Shown: one piece after another, positions 1-9,364 of the stretch
Numbering within the stretch: position 1 is the stretch's first letter
How the letters are laid out: every line of letters starts with the position of its first letter
From: Neisseriaceae bacterium
GTDB lineage: Bacteria; Pseudomonadota; Gammaproteobacteria; Burkholderiales; Chromobacteriaceae
DNA: 64,000 nucleotides
Direction: 5' to 3'
NCBI GenBank assembly: GCA_027489245.1
Contig: JAIYAC010000018.1
Span: 43,526-107,525, forward strand
Notes under the pieces: generated by a model
What the model saw: only the letters and a program-made list of their open reading frames with translations
The model's database searches: none
What the model was told of the DNA's origin: nothing
Translations under genes and position numbers: made by a program

Positions 1-521
1 GCAAGAGCAAGAAGCATATCTTCTGTCTTCTCTGCATCATCGAGAGAGCCGATACGCAATGGGCGCGGCAACCTAGAGCTAAACACGGGATCGGCACCAC
101 CCGCTTTTCCATCCTCAGCCCAGCCTCCACGGCTATCGTCACCACCCTGCGGATCCCAGGTTGTTCGAACCTTCTGATAGTTCGGACCGGCCCATAGCCA
201 CCGACTTTTGACAATCAGCAAACCATCTCGCCCGGTTTTCCACTTGGCGTCAACATTGCCAATACCCTCTGGAATGTGCACCTCAAGCTGGACCTCTGAT
301 GGCTGATCAGGTTGAGCATACTGACTACGGTCGCGGTTCATATCAAAGGCTACCGTGCCTTTCGCCAACTCATACGCTCTCAAAATTGTGGACTTACCCG
401 CGTTGTTCTTACCGACTAGGCAAACAACGTTGTCTAGCTCGATTACAACCCCTTCGTTACCGATACATCCAATATTTCGCACAAAAATACGTACAAGTTT
501 TGACCGATTTGCAGCTGCCAT
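1..521 (-). CDS. AAA ATPase, OLD-like endonuclease family (partial, N-terminus only)
   Basis: The 5' end of a minus-strand gene runs off the window; about 173 codons are visible. The N-terminus carries a Walker A motif, GKNNAGKST, at residues 37-45, after a short beta-strand stretch (LVRIFVRNIG). This is the layout of OLD-family and other SMC-like ATPases, which often act as ATP-dependent nucleases in phage defence. The start at 521 is chosen because GGAGG (complement of 526-530) lies 4 nt upstream; an ATG 3 nt earlier would be too close to it. The C-terminal Toprim or partner domain that would settle the family is outside the window. The gene is divergent from the XRE gene at 862. Confidence 0.7.
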   Translation of the reverse strand, partial: MAAANRSKLVRIFVRNIGCIGNEGVVIELDNVVCLVGKNNAGKSTILRAYELAKGTVAFDMNRDRSQYAQPDQPSEVQLEVHIPEGIGNVDAKWKTGRDGLLIVKSRWLWAGPNYQKVRTTWDPQGGDDSRGGWAEDGKAGGADPVFSSRLPRPLRIGSLDDAEKTEDMLLAL

Positions 522-861
522 CATTCCTCCACTGAGTGTGATTTGGGTATCAGGTGGGTGGTCCTGTCGTGGTAGTTGGCATTCTATCAACCAAAAAATG
601 TCGAATGTATAAATCTACATCAATAAAAATTGCATACTATTAAGTTGGCTCAGCCGAAGCTTGTTACAAAACCGTGCAAAGTAACTGATTGATTTATTTT
701 GAAATTCGTCTGTTTACCCAGTCACAGCACTCCCCCCGCTGTGAAATTTTCACCAGTGAAAGTACAACAAATATTTGATTATTAATCAATGATTTACGTT
801 TGACTTGCTGATTTAAAATACTTACCCTGTCTGTTGTTGCAAGTACCCGCAGAAGTCCAAC
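522..861. promoter_or_regulatory. Divergent intergenic region with two dyads upstream of the XRE gene
   Basis: This 340-bp A+T-rich spacer separates the divergent ATPase and XRE genes and must hold both promoters. Two short palindromes are visible close to the XRE gene: TTTCAC-CA-GTGAAA at 748-761 and TTGATTA-T-TAATCAA at 775-789. They are reasonable operator candidates for the XRE protein, but no binding site is known. No convincing -35/-10 pair was found, and no transposon end repeats were seen here. Confidence 0.4.
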
Positions 862-1287
862 ATGAGCCCATTTTCCAGATACCTACATCAGCTCCGAATG
901 CAGCATGGCATCCGCCAAGCCGAACTTGCGGAGTTGATGGGCTATGAGCAGAGCTACATCTCTGCCCTGGAAATTGGTAGCAAAGGACCTCCAACGGCTG
1001 AATTCATTGAAAAACTTATCCAAGCAGTTGAATTGATACCAGAGGAACAAGCGGAGCTACGCAGCGCAGCAGCTGCCTCGCAACGGAAACTGGTCGTACC
1101 TGCAGACGTCCCAGAAGAAACCTACTGGTTACTACAGGATTTGCGAACAAACATAGGTGAGTTGCGACCAGTACAAATTCGCCTGATACGCGAGATTTTG
1201 CAGATACAGAATGAGCTGAACCGCTGCTCATCCGATCCGGTGAGACGGTTGCGGCGGAGACAGAGTAAGGAGGGCCTAGAAATGTAA
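862..1287 (+). CDS. XRE-family helix-turn-helix transcriptional regulator
   Basis: A 141-residue protein with an XRE/Cro-type helix-turn-helix at about residues 10-55. The recognition part reads QAELAELMGYEQSYISALE, followed by GSKGPP. The C-terminal half (about 75-141) is helical and charged, with an Arg-rich tail, and has no domain I recognise. The gene lies directly upstream of tnsA in the same direction, a common place for a small regulator of a Tn7-like operon, so it may control the tns genes or the divergent ATPase gene; that is inference. Two palindromes 70-115 bp upstream could be its operators. No strong ribosome binding site is visible before this ATG. Confidence 0.8.
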   Translation: MSPFSRYLHQLRMQHGIRQAELAELMGYEQSYISALEIGSKGPPTAEFIEKLIQAVELIPEEQAELRSAAAASQRKLVVPADVPEETYWLLQDLRTNIGELRPVQIRLIREILQIQNELNRCSSDPVRRLRRRQSKEGLEM

Positions 1288-1529
1288 AACGGGACAAACC
1301 TTGCGGCTTGCCCCGAGTTTGTAAGTATCTGACGACACTCACGGTTTGCAGACTTCAGTATCGTCACCTCAGACACGCACGTCAAGCCGCACTCCCCTAT
1401 CTTCCCCTGAAAACTGCGGGTAACACACCCGTTGCGGGGCATTCATACGCCCAATTTCAGGCATATCGATCTGTACTGCTAGTACCGACAGGATCAGTGC
1501 ACTCTGTTGGTACTGGCCGGAGACGTGCC

Positions 1530-2249
1530 ATGCTGCACCCACTTCATCCCACACAGAAACTTGCAGACCAGTTATTACAACAGGCAGAAGAGGCATTCAG
1601 CAGCCCGCCTGATCAAGCAGGTGTCGTTCATGGACGGCGACGCATTACGCAAGGGCAAAGAGGCCGTCGTACGTCGCTTTTCCCGAGCCGTAAAAATGAT
1701 GTCACGCTTGCACTTGAAAGTCAGGTGGAGGAAGCCTATTGCCTTCTTCTCGAACAGGATAAGCGTGTCATCGGGTATCGGTGCCAATCCCTCGAAATCC
1801 CATACGCGCCTGGACGGTGCTGTTACACAGATTTTCTTATTCGTACCTGCGGCGGGAGTTGGCTTCTCAGTGAAATCAAACCCGATAAGAACCACCTCGA
1901 TGTAGAAAGCAAGCTACGCTTTGAGACAGTACAAAGATTATTGACACATTGCGGTTTTGAATTCTGTGTTGTCGATAAGAACGATATGCCAAGTGAAACG
2001 CATTTTGACAACTTGTACTGGTTGTATCACCAATCAGCCCAGCGCTACTGGGCCACGCAAGAAATCGAGTTAGCGCTTCAACTTATCCGTCATTGCCCCC
2101 ACCCCAAGACGTTCAGGGCACTGCAATCACAATTCATCAATGCAGGGCTCCCTCCTTCGCTTGTGGAATACCTGCTTTTTCACGGGAAGTTGGCTACTAA
2201 CCTTGACCGGCCTATCCAATTGGGCACACCGGTGTGGGGAATGGAATGA
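1530..2249 (+). CDS. tnsA: TnsA-like transposon endonuclease
   Basis: A 239-residue protein of the TnsA family, the PD-(D/E)XK endonuclease that cuts the 5' ends of Tn7-like transposons so that they move by cut-and-paste. Candidate catalytic residues are Glu63 or Glu67 (ALESQVEEAY), Asp101 (YTDFLI) and the pair Glu115-Ile-Lys117 (SEIKPDK). The C-terminal third would be the TnsC-contacting domain. The start at 1530 is preferred because GGAG lies 7 nt upstream; the open frame extends further 5' (to 1308) without a better signal. The length is a little below the 273 residues of Tn7 TnsA. The stop overlaps the tnsB start, indicating translational coupling. Confidence 0.88.
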   Translation: MLHPLHPTQKLADQLLQQAEEAFSSPPDQAGVVHGRRRITQGQRGRRTSLFPSRKNDVTLALESQVEEAYCLLLEQDKRVIGYRCQSLEIPYAPGRCCYTDFLIRTCGGSWLLSEIKPDKNHLDVESKLRFETVQRLLTHCGFEFCVVDKNDMPSETHFDNLYWLYHQSAQRYWATQEIELALQLIRHCPHPKTFRALQSQFINAGLPPSLVEYLLFHGKLATNLDRPIQLGTPVWGME

Positions 2250-4219
2250 GTCAGACCTATACCCCTAAAACAGGAATGCGGTTCGTCATTCACGGGTGCG
2301 AATTTGAAATAACATATGTAGCCCATGGCTGGGTACGCTATGCAGCGACGATTGGTGGAAAGCCTTACCGCATTCCCTACGAGCGTTTTATGGAAATGCA
2401 GGGCTCTAGCTCTCTACTTATTCAGCCTCAAGATACTGCACGTCTATCTGCAGATGGCCATGCTTTGAAAATTTCAGAGCTATCCGACGCAGAGGCACGA
2501 GCAACCATACGAAGAGCTCGGTACGTTGAGGCTGCCATTGCTCAATTAACCCACCCTAGGTCGATTAAGCAGCTCACCGCGCTAATCCCAACCCTTGCAT
2601 CCCAACTGGAAGATGAAACCCCACCGAGCTCACGAACGGTTTGCCTATGGGTGAAAAAATATTTTGATGCAGGCCGTATCGGTGAGGCATTTGTTAGCCA
2701 AAAACATAAACGTGGCAACCGGACACTGCATTTCTCTCCAACTATAGAAATATTAATCACGGAAGGAATTCAACAGGTCTATCTACAACCAGAGCGACGG
2801 GACTGCAAGGACGTTTTAGTGTTTATTGTCGGCAAACTCGCCGAACAAGGAATGCTGACCAAAGAGGCGACCTCTCTTCGCTTACCAACGCTACGCACAA
2901 TACAGCGAAGGGTGAAAGCACTCGATCCCTACGTCGTAGCACGGGCACGACATGGTAAAGAAGCAGCGGAACGGATAGCACGTGCGGCAGGTCGGCAGAT
3001 CATCAGCCCCAGATCAATGTTCCTGGTCCAGATCGATACGCATTACTTGGACATCACCCTACTAGATCCAGATACCGGAGAAGTCATCGGCCGACCATTC
3101 TTGGTTTGCATCATTGATGTGTACACACGGGCGGTCGTGGGGGTTGACATCAGTATGCTGCCACCATCGGCCACAACCACCTTAGCGGCCGTCAAGGACA
3201 TGCTGACCCGGCTCGCTCGTGGGCTGCCAGGAGGCATTCCAGTCAAAATCATCCCGGATAATGGCGTTGAATTCAAAAACTCTGCCTTTGTCAGGTTGTG
3301 CGGTCGATTAGGGATAATTATCAATCCTGCTGAGGTTCGTGATCCCAACGACAAGCCTCACATCGAATCGTTTTTCCGCACTTTGACCTATTTTCTCGTC
3401 CAAAAGTGCGCAGGAACAACTTTTTCCAATCCCGGCGCCCGTGGCGATTACGACTCGCATCGTAAGGCTGCCTTAATCCTCGAAAAATTGATCGAGTACA
3501 TCAACGAATGGATCGACAATGTGTACCACCAAACCATTCACTCTCGTTCCGGCCGAGCGCCAATCCTTGCCTGGAAGGATGCCACTCAAAATTGGGAGGC
3601 ACCGATCTTCGAAGCCGGTGAAATTGATGCCATTGCCCGTCGTCCTGAAACACGCACAATCCATCGCGGGCGTGTTGTTGTTGACCACATTGAATACTTT
3701 TCACATGCACTCGCAACACTGGAAGCACTCAAGGAAACGCGCGTCACTGTACTAGTCAATGAACTGGATCTTCATGAAGTCTATATCGAGCACCCGTCTG
3801 AGCGCGGCGTACTGATCCGTGCCGAATCTACAAACCCCGACTACACGCACGGGCTGACTTGGTATGAACATCAGGAATCTCAAAGAATCAAGGCGGCCAT
3901 AACTGAATCGGACCGACAACGCCTGGGTCACTACTGCGATCTTCTAGCGCGGTGGACCTTATTTCAGAAGATCCAAGCAGACTCCGCCTTGGCACGACGC
4001 CAGATTGCCCGCCTCACCAATGGCAAGGGACGGCAGCAACCTCAGTTGCCAGAAAATGCTGTTGAGACTTTATCCCACTCCACTTTGGCGTTGCAGCAGA
4101 CCATTACAGCTGCCTTACCAGAACATCTGGCGCTACAACTCCCTTCCCCCTCTGAAGACTTGCCATCCGCAGCAGCTGGCAATGCAGTAACCACTTACGA
4201 AGTCATCGATCTGGAGTAA
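2246..4219 (+). CDS. tnsB: TnsB-like DDE transposase
   Basis: A 657-residue DDE transposase of the Tn7/Mu/Tn552 superfamily that binds the transposon ends and cuts and joins the 3' ends. The integrase core shows Asp264 (VQIDTHYLD), Asp338 (IIPDNGVEF) and Glu374 (HIESFF), an exact D,D(35)E spacing. N-terminal helix-turn-helix domains (about residues 70-230) should bind the end repeats seen at 17023-17141, and a Mu-type beta-barrel follows the core. The ATG at 2246 overlaps the tnsA stop codon (ATGA) and has GGGGA 6 nt upstream; an in-frame GTG at 2234 is the alternative. The active site is complete, so the enzyme is probably functional. Confidence 0.93.
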   Translation: MSQTYTPKTGMRFVIHGCEFEITYVAHGWVRYAATIGGKPYRIPYERFMEMQGSSSLLIQPQDTARLSADGHALKISELSDAEARATIRRARYVEAAIAQLTHPRSIKQLTALIPTLASQLEDETPPSSRTVCLWVKKYFDAGRIGEAFVSQKHKRGNRTLHFSPTIEILITEGIQQVYLQPERRDCKDVLVFIVGKLAEQGMLTKEATSLRLPTLRTIQRRVKALDPYVVARARHGKEAAERIARAAGRQIISPRSMFLVQIDTHYLDITLLDPDTGEVIGRPFLVCIIDVYTRAVVGVDISMLPPSATTTLAAVKDMLTRLARGLPGGIPVKIIPDNGVEFKNSAFVRLCGRLGIIINPAEVRDPNDKPHIESFFRTLTYFLVQKCAGTTFSNPGARGDYDSHRKAALILEKLIEYINEWIDNVYHQTIHSRSGRAPILAWKDATQNWEAPIFEAGEIDAIARRPETRTIHRGRVVVDHIEYFSHALATLEALKETRVTVLVNELDLHEVYIEHPSERGVLIRAESTNPDYTHGLTWYEHQESQRIKAAITESDRQRLGHYCDLLARWTLFQKIQADSALARRQIARLTNGKGRQQPQLPENAVETLSHSTLALQQTITAALPEHLALQLPSPSEDLPSAAAGNAVTTYEVIDLE

Positions 4220-4224
4220 AAACC

Positions 4225-5193
4225 ATGGAACAAAGCTCAAAAGAACACGGTGGCTCGCCAGTCGAACGCGTTGCACGCCTAGATAAAGCGATTGTGCGCC
4301 ATACAGACTTCGATCATGCCATCCAGGGAATTCAACACGCCATTCTTCAATCGTCACATTACCGCGAAGCGGTCGGATGCATGCTACTGGCCGAGGGTGG
4401 CATGGGTAAAACCATAGCCTGCAATATCGTCATGGCTGGCTTCAAAGGTGGAGTTGTAGTTGAAGATGGGCTGGAAGTCACCAAAAGGCCGGCCTTCTAC
4501 TTGGAAGCCCCTGCTCCCGCCACCGTTAAAGCAGTTGCAGCAATGATGCTCAGCAAACTTGGTGATCCACGCCCCCTACTGGGTAGTACACCGCATATGA
4601 CCGAGCGTCTTATCAGATTGCTGAAGGCATGCGGAACACAAGTCATTTTTCTAGACGAATTTCACAATCTCTTGAAAAGCGGAAAAAGATCGACCTCTGT
4701 CAACACGGAGGTTTGCCGTTGGTTGCGTAACATCGTTAACGAGTCCGGAGTAACAATCTGTTTGGTTGGCACGCCCGATTGTGCGTTAATCATTGATTCA
4801 GATATACAGTTTTCCAGACGCTTCAAATTTAAATTTCACCTAAAACCATTAAAACCAGGTACGACAGAAGATAAAGGCTCACTGCAGATATTCCTTGAAC
4901 GTATCTGTCACGAAGCAGTTCGCCGTGTCGAGTTGGATAATATGCCAGCACTTGGCAACCAGCTGGAGTCACTAAGAATTTATGCTGCCACCAGCGGCAA
5001 TCCAGAATTCATTATGTTCTTAATTAAACAGGCACTACTCATTGCACTGCAGGCAAATCGAAACACTGTCGTTATTGAAGACTTTGCGCGTGCCTGGGAC
5101 CTCGGCATCACCAGTACAGTGAGTATCGCTCGGAGCAATCCCTTTAGAATGTCGGAAGGCCAGCTATCCTCGGTGTTTCGGAGGCTGAAATGA
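4225..5193 (+). CDS. tnsC: TnsC/TniB-like AAA+ transposition regulator
   Basis: A 322-residue AAA+ ATPase that connects target selection (TniQ) with the TnsA-TnsB transposase. Walker A is at residues 58-63 (GGMGKT) and Walker B at 141-145 (VIFLDE), followed by HNLLKSG. A probable sensor 1 segment is ICLVGTPD, with arginines of the sensor 2/arginine-finger type after it (FSRRFKFKF). The size fits TniB/TnsC proteins of compact Tn7-like elements rather than the 555-residue TnsC of Tn7. It starts 5 nt after the tnsB stop, and its stop overlaps the tniQ start by 4 nt, so the four genes form one operon. Confidence 0.92.
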   Translation: MEQSSKEHGGSPVERVARLDKAIVRHTDFDHAIQGIQHAILQSSHYREAVGCMLLAEGGMGKTIACNIVMAGFKGGVVVEDGLEVTKRPAFYLEAPAPATVKAVAAMMLSKLGDPRPLLGSTPHMTERLIRLLKACGTQVIFLDEFHNLLKSGKRSTSVNTEVCRWLRNIVNESGVTICLVGTPDCALIIDSDIQFSRRFKFKFHLKPLKPGTTEDKGSLQIFLERICHEAVRRVELDNMPALGNQLESLRIYAATSGNPEFIMFLIKQALLIALQANRNTVVIEDFARAWDLGITSTVSIARSNPFRMSEGQLSSVFRRLK

Positions 5194-7271
5194 TACAACA
5201 TCCACTGCCGATTCGACCTATTCCCTATGGAGATGAATCACCGGCCAGTCTCTTGATACGCGCTGCGGAGAACAATGGCTTCGTCAGCGTCCTGCAATTA
5301 CTTTCTGCCTACAGATTCCCATCCCAAAGTGATGAGTGGCTAGTTGCATCATTTGTCGATCAAACCCGTTTTGCCAAGATTATTCGCGCGATGGGCTTGC
5401 ACACAGATTGCATCAGTTTGGCCTATCGTCGGACGGGACCAACCAGTAAATCTCCACGCGAGATGAATGGTATGGGTCTGCCAGAACGACTCTTTCGCAA
5501 TGGAGCCAATGTATATTGCCCGGAATGCCTTAAAGAACAGCCTTACTGGCGTAAAGGGTGGTCAATCCTACCAATCGCGACATGCAATAAACATGGAAGT
5601 CGTCTATTACAGGATTGTCCCTTATGCAAAAAACCATTATCCCTAACCAGAAACCGCTTATTGCATTGCTCATGTGGACATGATCTCCGCCAGGGAAAGG
5701 CGGAGATGGCCGATCCCAAAGGCACTCAGTGGTGGCTCTCCCTCATCGCTGCGCAAAACCAAGATGCACTAGACCGGATGCTGTCATTCTGGTCGGCATT
5801 GCGAGAGGTCGACGGATTAGAAGATAGCACCACAGCAGAGGGCTGGCGTCTTCACACCACGATGAAATGGTGGCATGGCGACAGATGCATTGATGAAGTT
5901 CTAGCCATAATTGAACCACGCTCCCCGTACATTCATCCACGGCTTCAACTGTTACCCTTTCTTCGCGAAAGGGGTGATTTATGCGGATTTGCTAAACAAG
6001 TATTGAATAGACACTCAACCTTCACATTCGCTACCAATCCAAGACAGCATGAAGGTCAAGTAAACCAGGAGGAAGCTGCAGCAACACTCGGAATAACACC
6101 GTGGCACATAAGAAGAATGATTAAAGCCGGCCAAATAAATTCCACTACACCTCATCTTGGTCGAGCAAAATTGATCTCGCCGAACGAGATTGAGCGGGTT
6201 CTGCGCCAATTAAGTGCAACGCAACAAAATAATCACACCCGTCAAAAACTATCTGGTCGCCATAGTTTGACAGGGATCATTCAGAATATTATTTCAGGCT
6301 ACGCACGTACAGATGGATATGACCTAGCGGAAGGACTACTGACATTACAATTCTCCGGCATGGTGGAGATGGTGTCATCTGATCCAGATTGGCTGGCCAT
6401 CCCGGCGATAGCTACAAAGTTGGGCATGCACCCGGTCGTCGTTTGGAACATTATCAAGCATCGACTTCTACCAGCGCAGCAGAAAATAATAGGAAGAAGT
6501 AAGAAGAATGTAGTCCATATCAAAGACATAGAGGCATTCGAAGCCAGTTTTGTAACTGCAGGCCGATTGGCACGATCAGTAGGAGCTAGTCAAATTACAT
6601 TCGCGCACAAACTCATGCACATGGGAATAAGGCCAATAGCAGGTCCCAGTATTGACGGAACGATTGTATATATTTTTAGAAAAACAGACTTGCAATGTGT
6701 AAATTTAAGCGATCTAAAATCAAGTAGATTTAAAGCACCACCAGGTCGAAGATACACGAGCTCAAAAGATGGAGCTCCTTCTGCACTTCTTCTTACAGAG
6801 GTAACAAAGTTATTAGGGCTAAATAATATTCAGCAGACACTCATACTGGTGAAAAAAGGAATTCTGGAAAAGCAACCATCTATCGAACGTGCTGTTCGCA
6901 TCACGGAAAAATCCGTCGCCCAGCTAACCCAAACGCTGTCAGACCCAAACCTAGTCGACATAAATGAGGCGATAAAGATACTAAATACAACTGAAACAAT
7001 ACTATATTTACAGTGGGTACATACTGGTGCGATGAAAGTATTAGATTTTGCACACTGGAGATTCGTTCGCAAAGATGAACTCCAATATGTTTTAGAGTTA
7101 CAAGAAAATTACTACACTGCATCACAAGCTGGAACATTTCTCAATGTTCATCGAAGTCACGTTCCAAATCTTGAACGAAAAGGATTGATTAAATCGTTAA
7201 TCCTTGAAGGAAAAAGACGCTTACGCCTTTACCGCCGAGAAGACGTGGAAGCACTTGCAATAGTGCAATAA
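5190..7271 (+). CDS. tniQ: TniQ/TnsD-like target-selection protein with tandem HTH units
   Basis: A 693-residue TniQ-family protein that selects the insertion site. Residues 1-200 form the TniQ domain with zinc-ligand motifs: YCPEC at about 110, then CNKHG, CPLCKK and CSCG. From about residue 289 to the C-terminus there seem to be six units of about 50 residues (near 289-341, 402-454, 455-505, 532-584, 589-638 and 641-693). Each resembles a MerR/excisionase helix-turn-helix, for example AAATLGIT...IRRMIKAGQI and AGTFLNVH...LERKGLI. TniQ proteins are often 300-500 residues, so the long tail suggests sequence-specific recognition of an extended attachment site, as in TnsD. The second half is also more A+T-rich than the first. 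Confidence 0.88.
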   Translation: MIQHPLPIRPIPYGDESPASLLIRAAENNGFVSVLQLLSAYRFPSQSDEWLVASFVDQTRFAKIIRAMGLHTDCISLAYRRTGPTSKSPREMNGMGLPERLFRNGANVYCPECLKEQPYWRKGWSILPIATCNKHGSRLLQDCPLCKKPLSLTRNRLLHCSCGHDLRQGKAEMADPKGTQWWLSLIAAQNQDALDRMLSFWSALREVDGLEDSTTAEGWRLHTTMKWWHGDRCIDEVLAIIEPRSPYIHPRLQLLPFLRERGDLCGFAKQVLNRHSTFTFATNPRQHEGQVNQEEAAATLGITPWHIRRMIKAGQINSTTPHLGRAKLISPNEIERVLRQLSATQQNNHTRQKLSGRHSLTGIIQNIISGYARTDGYDLAEGLLTLQFSGMVEMVSSDPDWLAIPAIATKLGMHPVVVWNIIKHRLLPAQQKIIGRSKKNVVHIKDIEAFEASFVTAGRLARSVGASQITFAHKLMHMGIRPIAGPSIDGTIVYIFRKTDLQCVNLSDLKSSRFKAPPGRRYTSSKDGAPSALLLTEVTKLLGLNNIQQTLILVKKGILEKQPSIERAVRITEKSVAQLTQTLSDPNLVDINEAIKILNTTETILYLQWVHTGAMKVLDFAHWRFVRKDELQYVLELQENYYTASQAGTFLNVHRSHVPNLERKGLIKSLILEGKRRLRLYRREDVEALAIVQ

Positions 7272-7308
7272 AAAAGAGGGAAGCTTAGCTTCCCTCTTTT
7301 AGTTTTTT
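7272..7308 (+). terminator. Intrinsic terminator of the tns operon
   Basis: A perfect 13-bp stem (7272-7284 with 7288-7300) and a 3-nt loop sit directly after the tniQ stop and are followed by a T-rich run, TTTT-AG-TTTTTTT. It marks the end of the tnsABC-tniQ transcript. Confidence 0.9.
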
Positions 7309-7600
7309 TGCCTTCGCTCATCCATCCACGCCAATCAACCAGCACGGTACGCTTGCACATCATAGAAAGCATGATGCCATGGCCGCTCCTATCCAGTTTC
7401 TTCGTAGCTTCTCTAATAGAAAGTCTACGGCCATCCACTAAAACCGACGGCCAAAACTTAAAAATACATTACGACTAGCCAGAGTACACACTTCGTTAAG
7501 CTGTTTTGGATTTGAAAATGGTAACGAAGATCCTCTTGATCGCAGAGCTGGCAGGTCTCCGTTGCTTGTCCATGGTCAATCGTTCTCTCTGTAAACGATC
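7300..7600 (-). pseudogene. Decayed gene for a small CxxC zinc-finger-like protein
   Basis: No intact reading frame spans this stretch, but the minus strand keeps a coherent protein-like sequence across frames. One frame reads ETCQLCDQEDLRYHF then QIQNSLTKCVLW (about 7470-7570). After a frameshift, and past a TAA in place of a probable CAA codon, a second frame reads CIFKF and VLVDGRRLSIREATKKLD (about 7385-7460), ending in GWMSEGKKTKRGK. From memory this resembles small phage or plasmid proteins with a CxxC...LRYHFxIxN pattern, a later Cys-Ile pair and a basic C-terminus; I do not know a family name. The disruptions suggest an old cargo gene being lost. The exact 5' end is unclear. Confidence 0.55.
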
Positions 7601-8067
7601 ACTCTTCGAACGCCCCTGGCACCGACCCGCCCAAGGACATGGGCAGAATGTTGTCCCGAACTCGCTACGTGTAAAAGCCCATCTCAACTCCTTGGCGCTT
7701 TCGCCACTGGTACCTATCTACATGGTAACCGAACATATACAGAGGACACACATATGCCATGTGGCTATAACGAAACACCTAGCGTTACAGTCGTGAGAAA
7801 GCGACGCCCCTAACACACTATTGACATTGGCATTAATTTGTGTGCATCCTCACTTCTTATAGGTAAGTCGTCAAGTGGCCATTACACACATCAAGACGAA
7901 ATGCCCAAAACTCGATGAGATGGACTACTCGGCATTTCAAGTGATTGGAATTTCTACCCAATCGATGCCGCACTGGCATTTTCTGTAATCATGGTCGTAG
8001 CAATACCTTTGGAGGGAAGAATGCCCAGTATGAACCATAAATATGTCATCAATACTCTCATGAAACA
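7601..8067. other. Intergenic region without recognisable gene
   Basis: This 467-bp stretch lies between the decayed gene and the membrane protein gene. Open frames here look random in composition and lack ribosome binding sites. A TTGACA at about 7821 is the only promoter-like element seen, without a good -10 partner. Confidence 0.5.
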
Positions 8068-9129
8068 ATGAAGAAAATCATTACCATTAATCGACAAACC
8101 GTGCTCTTTTGTTCGGGAATGCTGCTATTAACTCTGTCCAATATTTATCCGAAGTTGGCATCAAGATTAATATTAATACCATTAATTCTATCCATGGCTG
8201 TACCATGCATAGAACGAACCATCCTGCTAATTAGGCACTTAGCGCCAAAAACAATAAGGAAAATTTGGAAAGGGATTATAATTTGTAGGAGAGTTTTTTC
8301 TGTATCACCTGAGGTAGAGCTTTTTCACGCTCTTGCTTTCTTGCTGATGATGACCACATCCGCCTATGTTATCATCTACAATGATTTTTTGGCCGCCAAA
8401 CCGGTTGGCAATATATTGGCATGGATATTTTTAGTTGCCACTTTTCTTGATTCTACCAAGAAAATCTCCACAATCCTGAGAAAGACTTGGGCTAAGATTC
8501 TTGGAAAAATTTTGATTGCATCTTCTGGTGCAACACTAGTATATCTGGCTACTGCCATAGCGAAAAACAGTATCCAGAGTGCCGTTCATTTTGACCCAAA
8601 ATTTCTCCCAGAAAGCACTGGACTACTAGCCACCATCACGATTCCTGCTCTTTATTTCGCTTTGGTGATTATTATATTATCAGCATGGGCAGTACTTCAA
8701 TTGCTAATACTAATCCCCCTTGGAATTATTTTTATTCTACCCAAGAAATACCCTCTCACCATGAAAGAAAGTTGCTTTATCAAACTTCTGAATCGAGCCA
8801 AGACAGGGAAAAAATTTCCAACCATTGAACCAAGCGGATGGCACAGCACAGTGATGGCTGCAATTTTTAGGCCTGCTGGCATGATAATAAGCATTTGTAT
8901 GGTTATTGACTATACGAGTCAATTAAATAGCCACTACAAAGATGGCCTTTTTTCGCATTTAACTGCGGCCGCAATCCAATTCGACTACAAAAGTGGCAGT
9001 ACATGTAAAAACTTAAAAAGTGACGCAAGAATAATCTACCTAGACAATGGCTTAGTTTCGATACTCAACGAAGTAGGAAGTAAAAAATACGCGATTAAGA
9101 AATGCATAACAAGCGAAATTAGCAGCTAA
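8068..9129 (+). CDS. Integral membrane protein of unknown function
   Basis: A 353-residue hydrophobic protein of no family I recognise. Probable transmembrane segments lie near residues 11-28, 32-50, 90-108, 115-133, 146-164, 190-235 (two segments, ending in a run rich in Ile and Leu) and 270-288, with basic loops such as KKYPLTMK between them. The C-terminal 65 residues are polar. G+C is about 38%, well below its neighbours, which points to separate acquisition. It sits between the tns operon and the Avs-like gene, so a membrane effector or accessory role in defence is possible but not supported by a motif. No clear ribosome binding site precedes the ATG. Confidence 0.65.
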   Translation: MKKIITINRQTVLFCSGMLLLTLSNIYPKLASRLILIPLILSMAVPCIERTILLIRHLAPKTIRKIWKGIIICRRVFSVSPEVELFHALAFLLMMTTSAYVIIYNDFLAAKPVGNILAWIFLVATFLDSTKKISTILRKTWAKILGKILIASSGATLVYLATAIAKNSIQSAVHFDPKFLPESTGLLATITIPALYFALVIIILSAWAVLQLLILIPLGIIFILPKKYPLTMKESCFIKLLNRAKTGKKFPTIEPSGWHSTVMAAIFRPAGMIISICMVIDYTSQLNSHYKDGLFSHLTAAAIQFDYKSGSTCKNLKSDARIIYLDNGLVSILNEVGSKKYAIKKCITSEISS

Positions 9130-9364
9130 ACAAGACATGTTCACGGAATATATTTCTAGCACATAAGCATCAACAACATGGGCAACACCATAAATCACCA
9201 ACTAAGACACATCTATGTCACTCTGGCAACCGTACCTACGCAGCAGAAGAAACTATTCGAACTTCTTCTCGCCGGCTTGGGGGCTGACAAATTATTTTCC
9301 ACATGATGTAGTACTCTTTCGGTGGGAAATAGAAACATTTATGTAGGATCGCAAAGGACCTGCT

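Noticed and set aside
1308-1529. A longer N-terminus for TnsA
   Set aside because: The extra 74 residues are low-complexity and unlike TnsA, and the ATG at 1530 has a good GGAG spacing.
7506-7796. Open frame of 96 codons on the plus strand after tniQ
   Set aside because: No ribosome binding site, random-looking composition, and it lies opposite the decayed zinc-finger gene.
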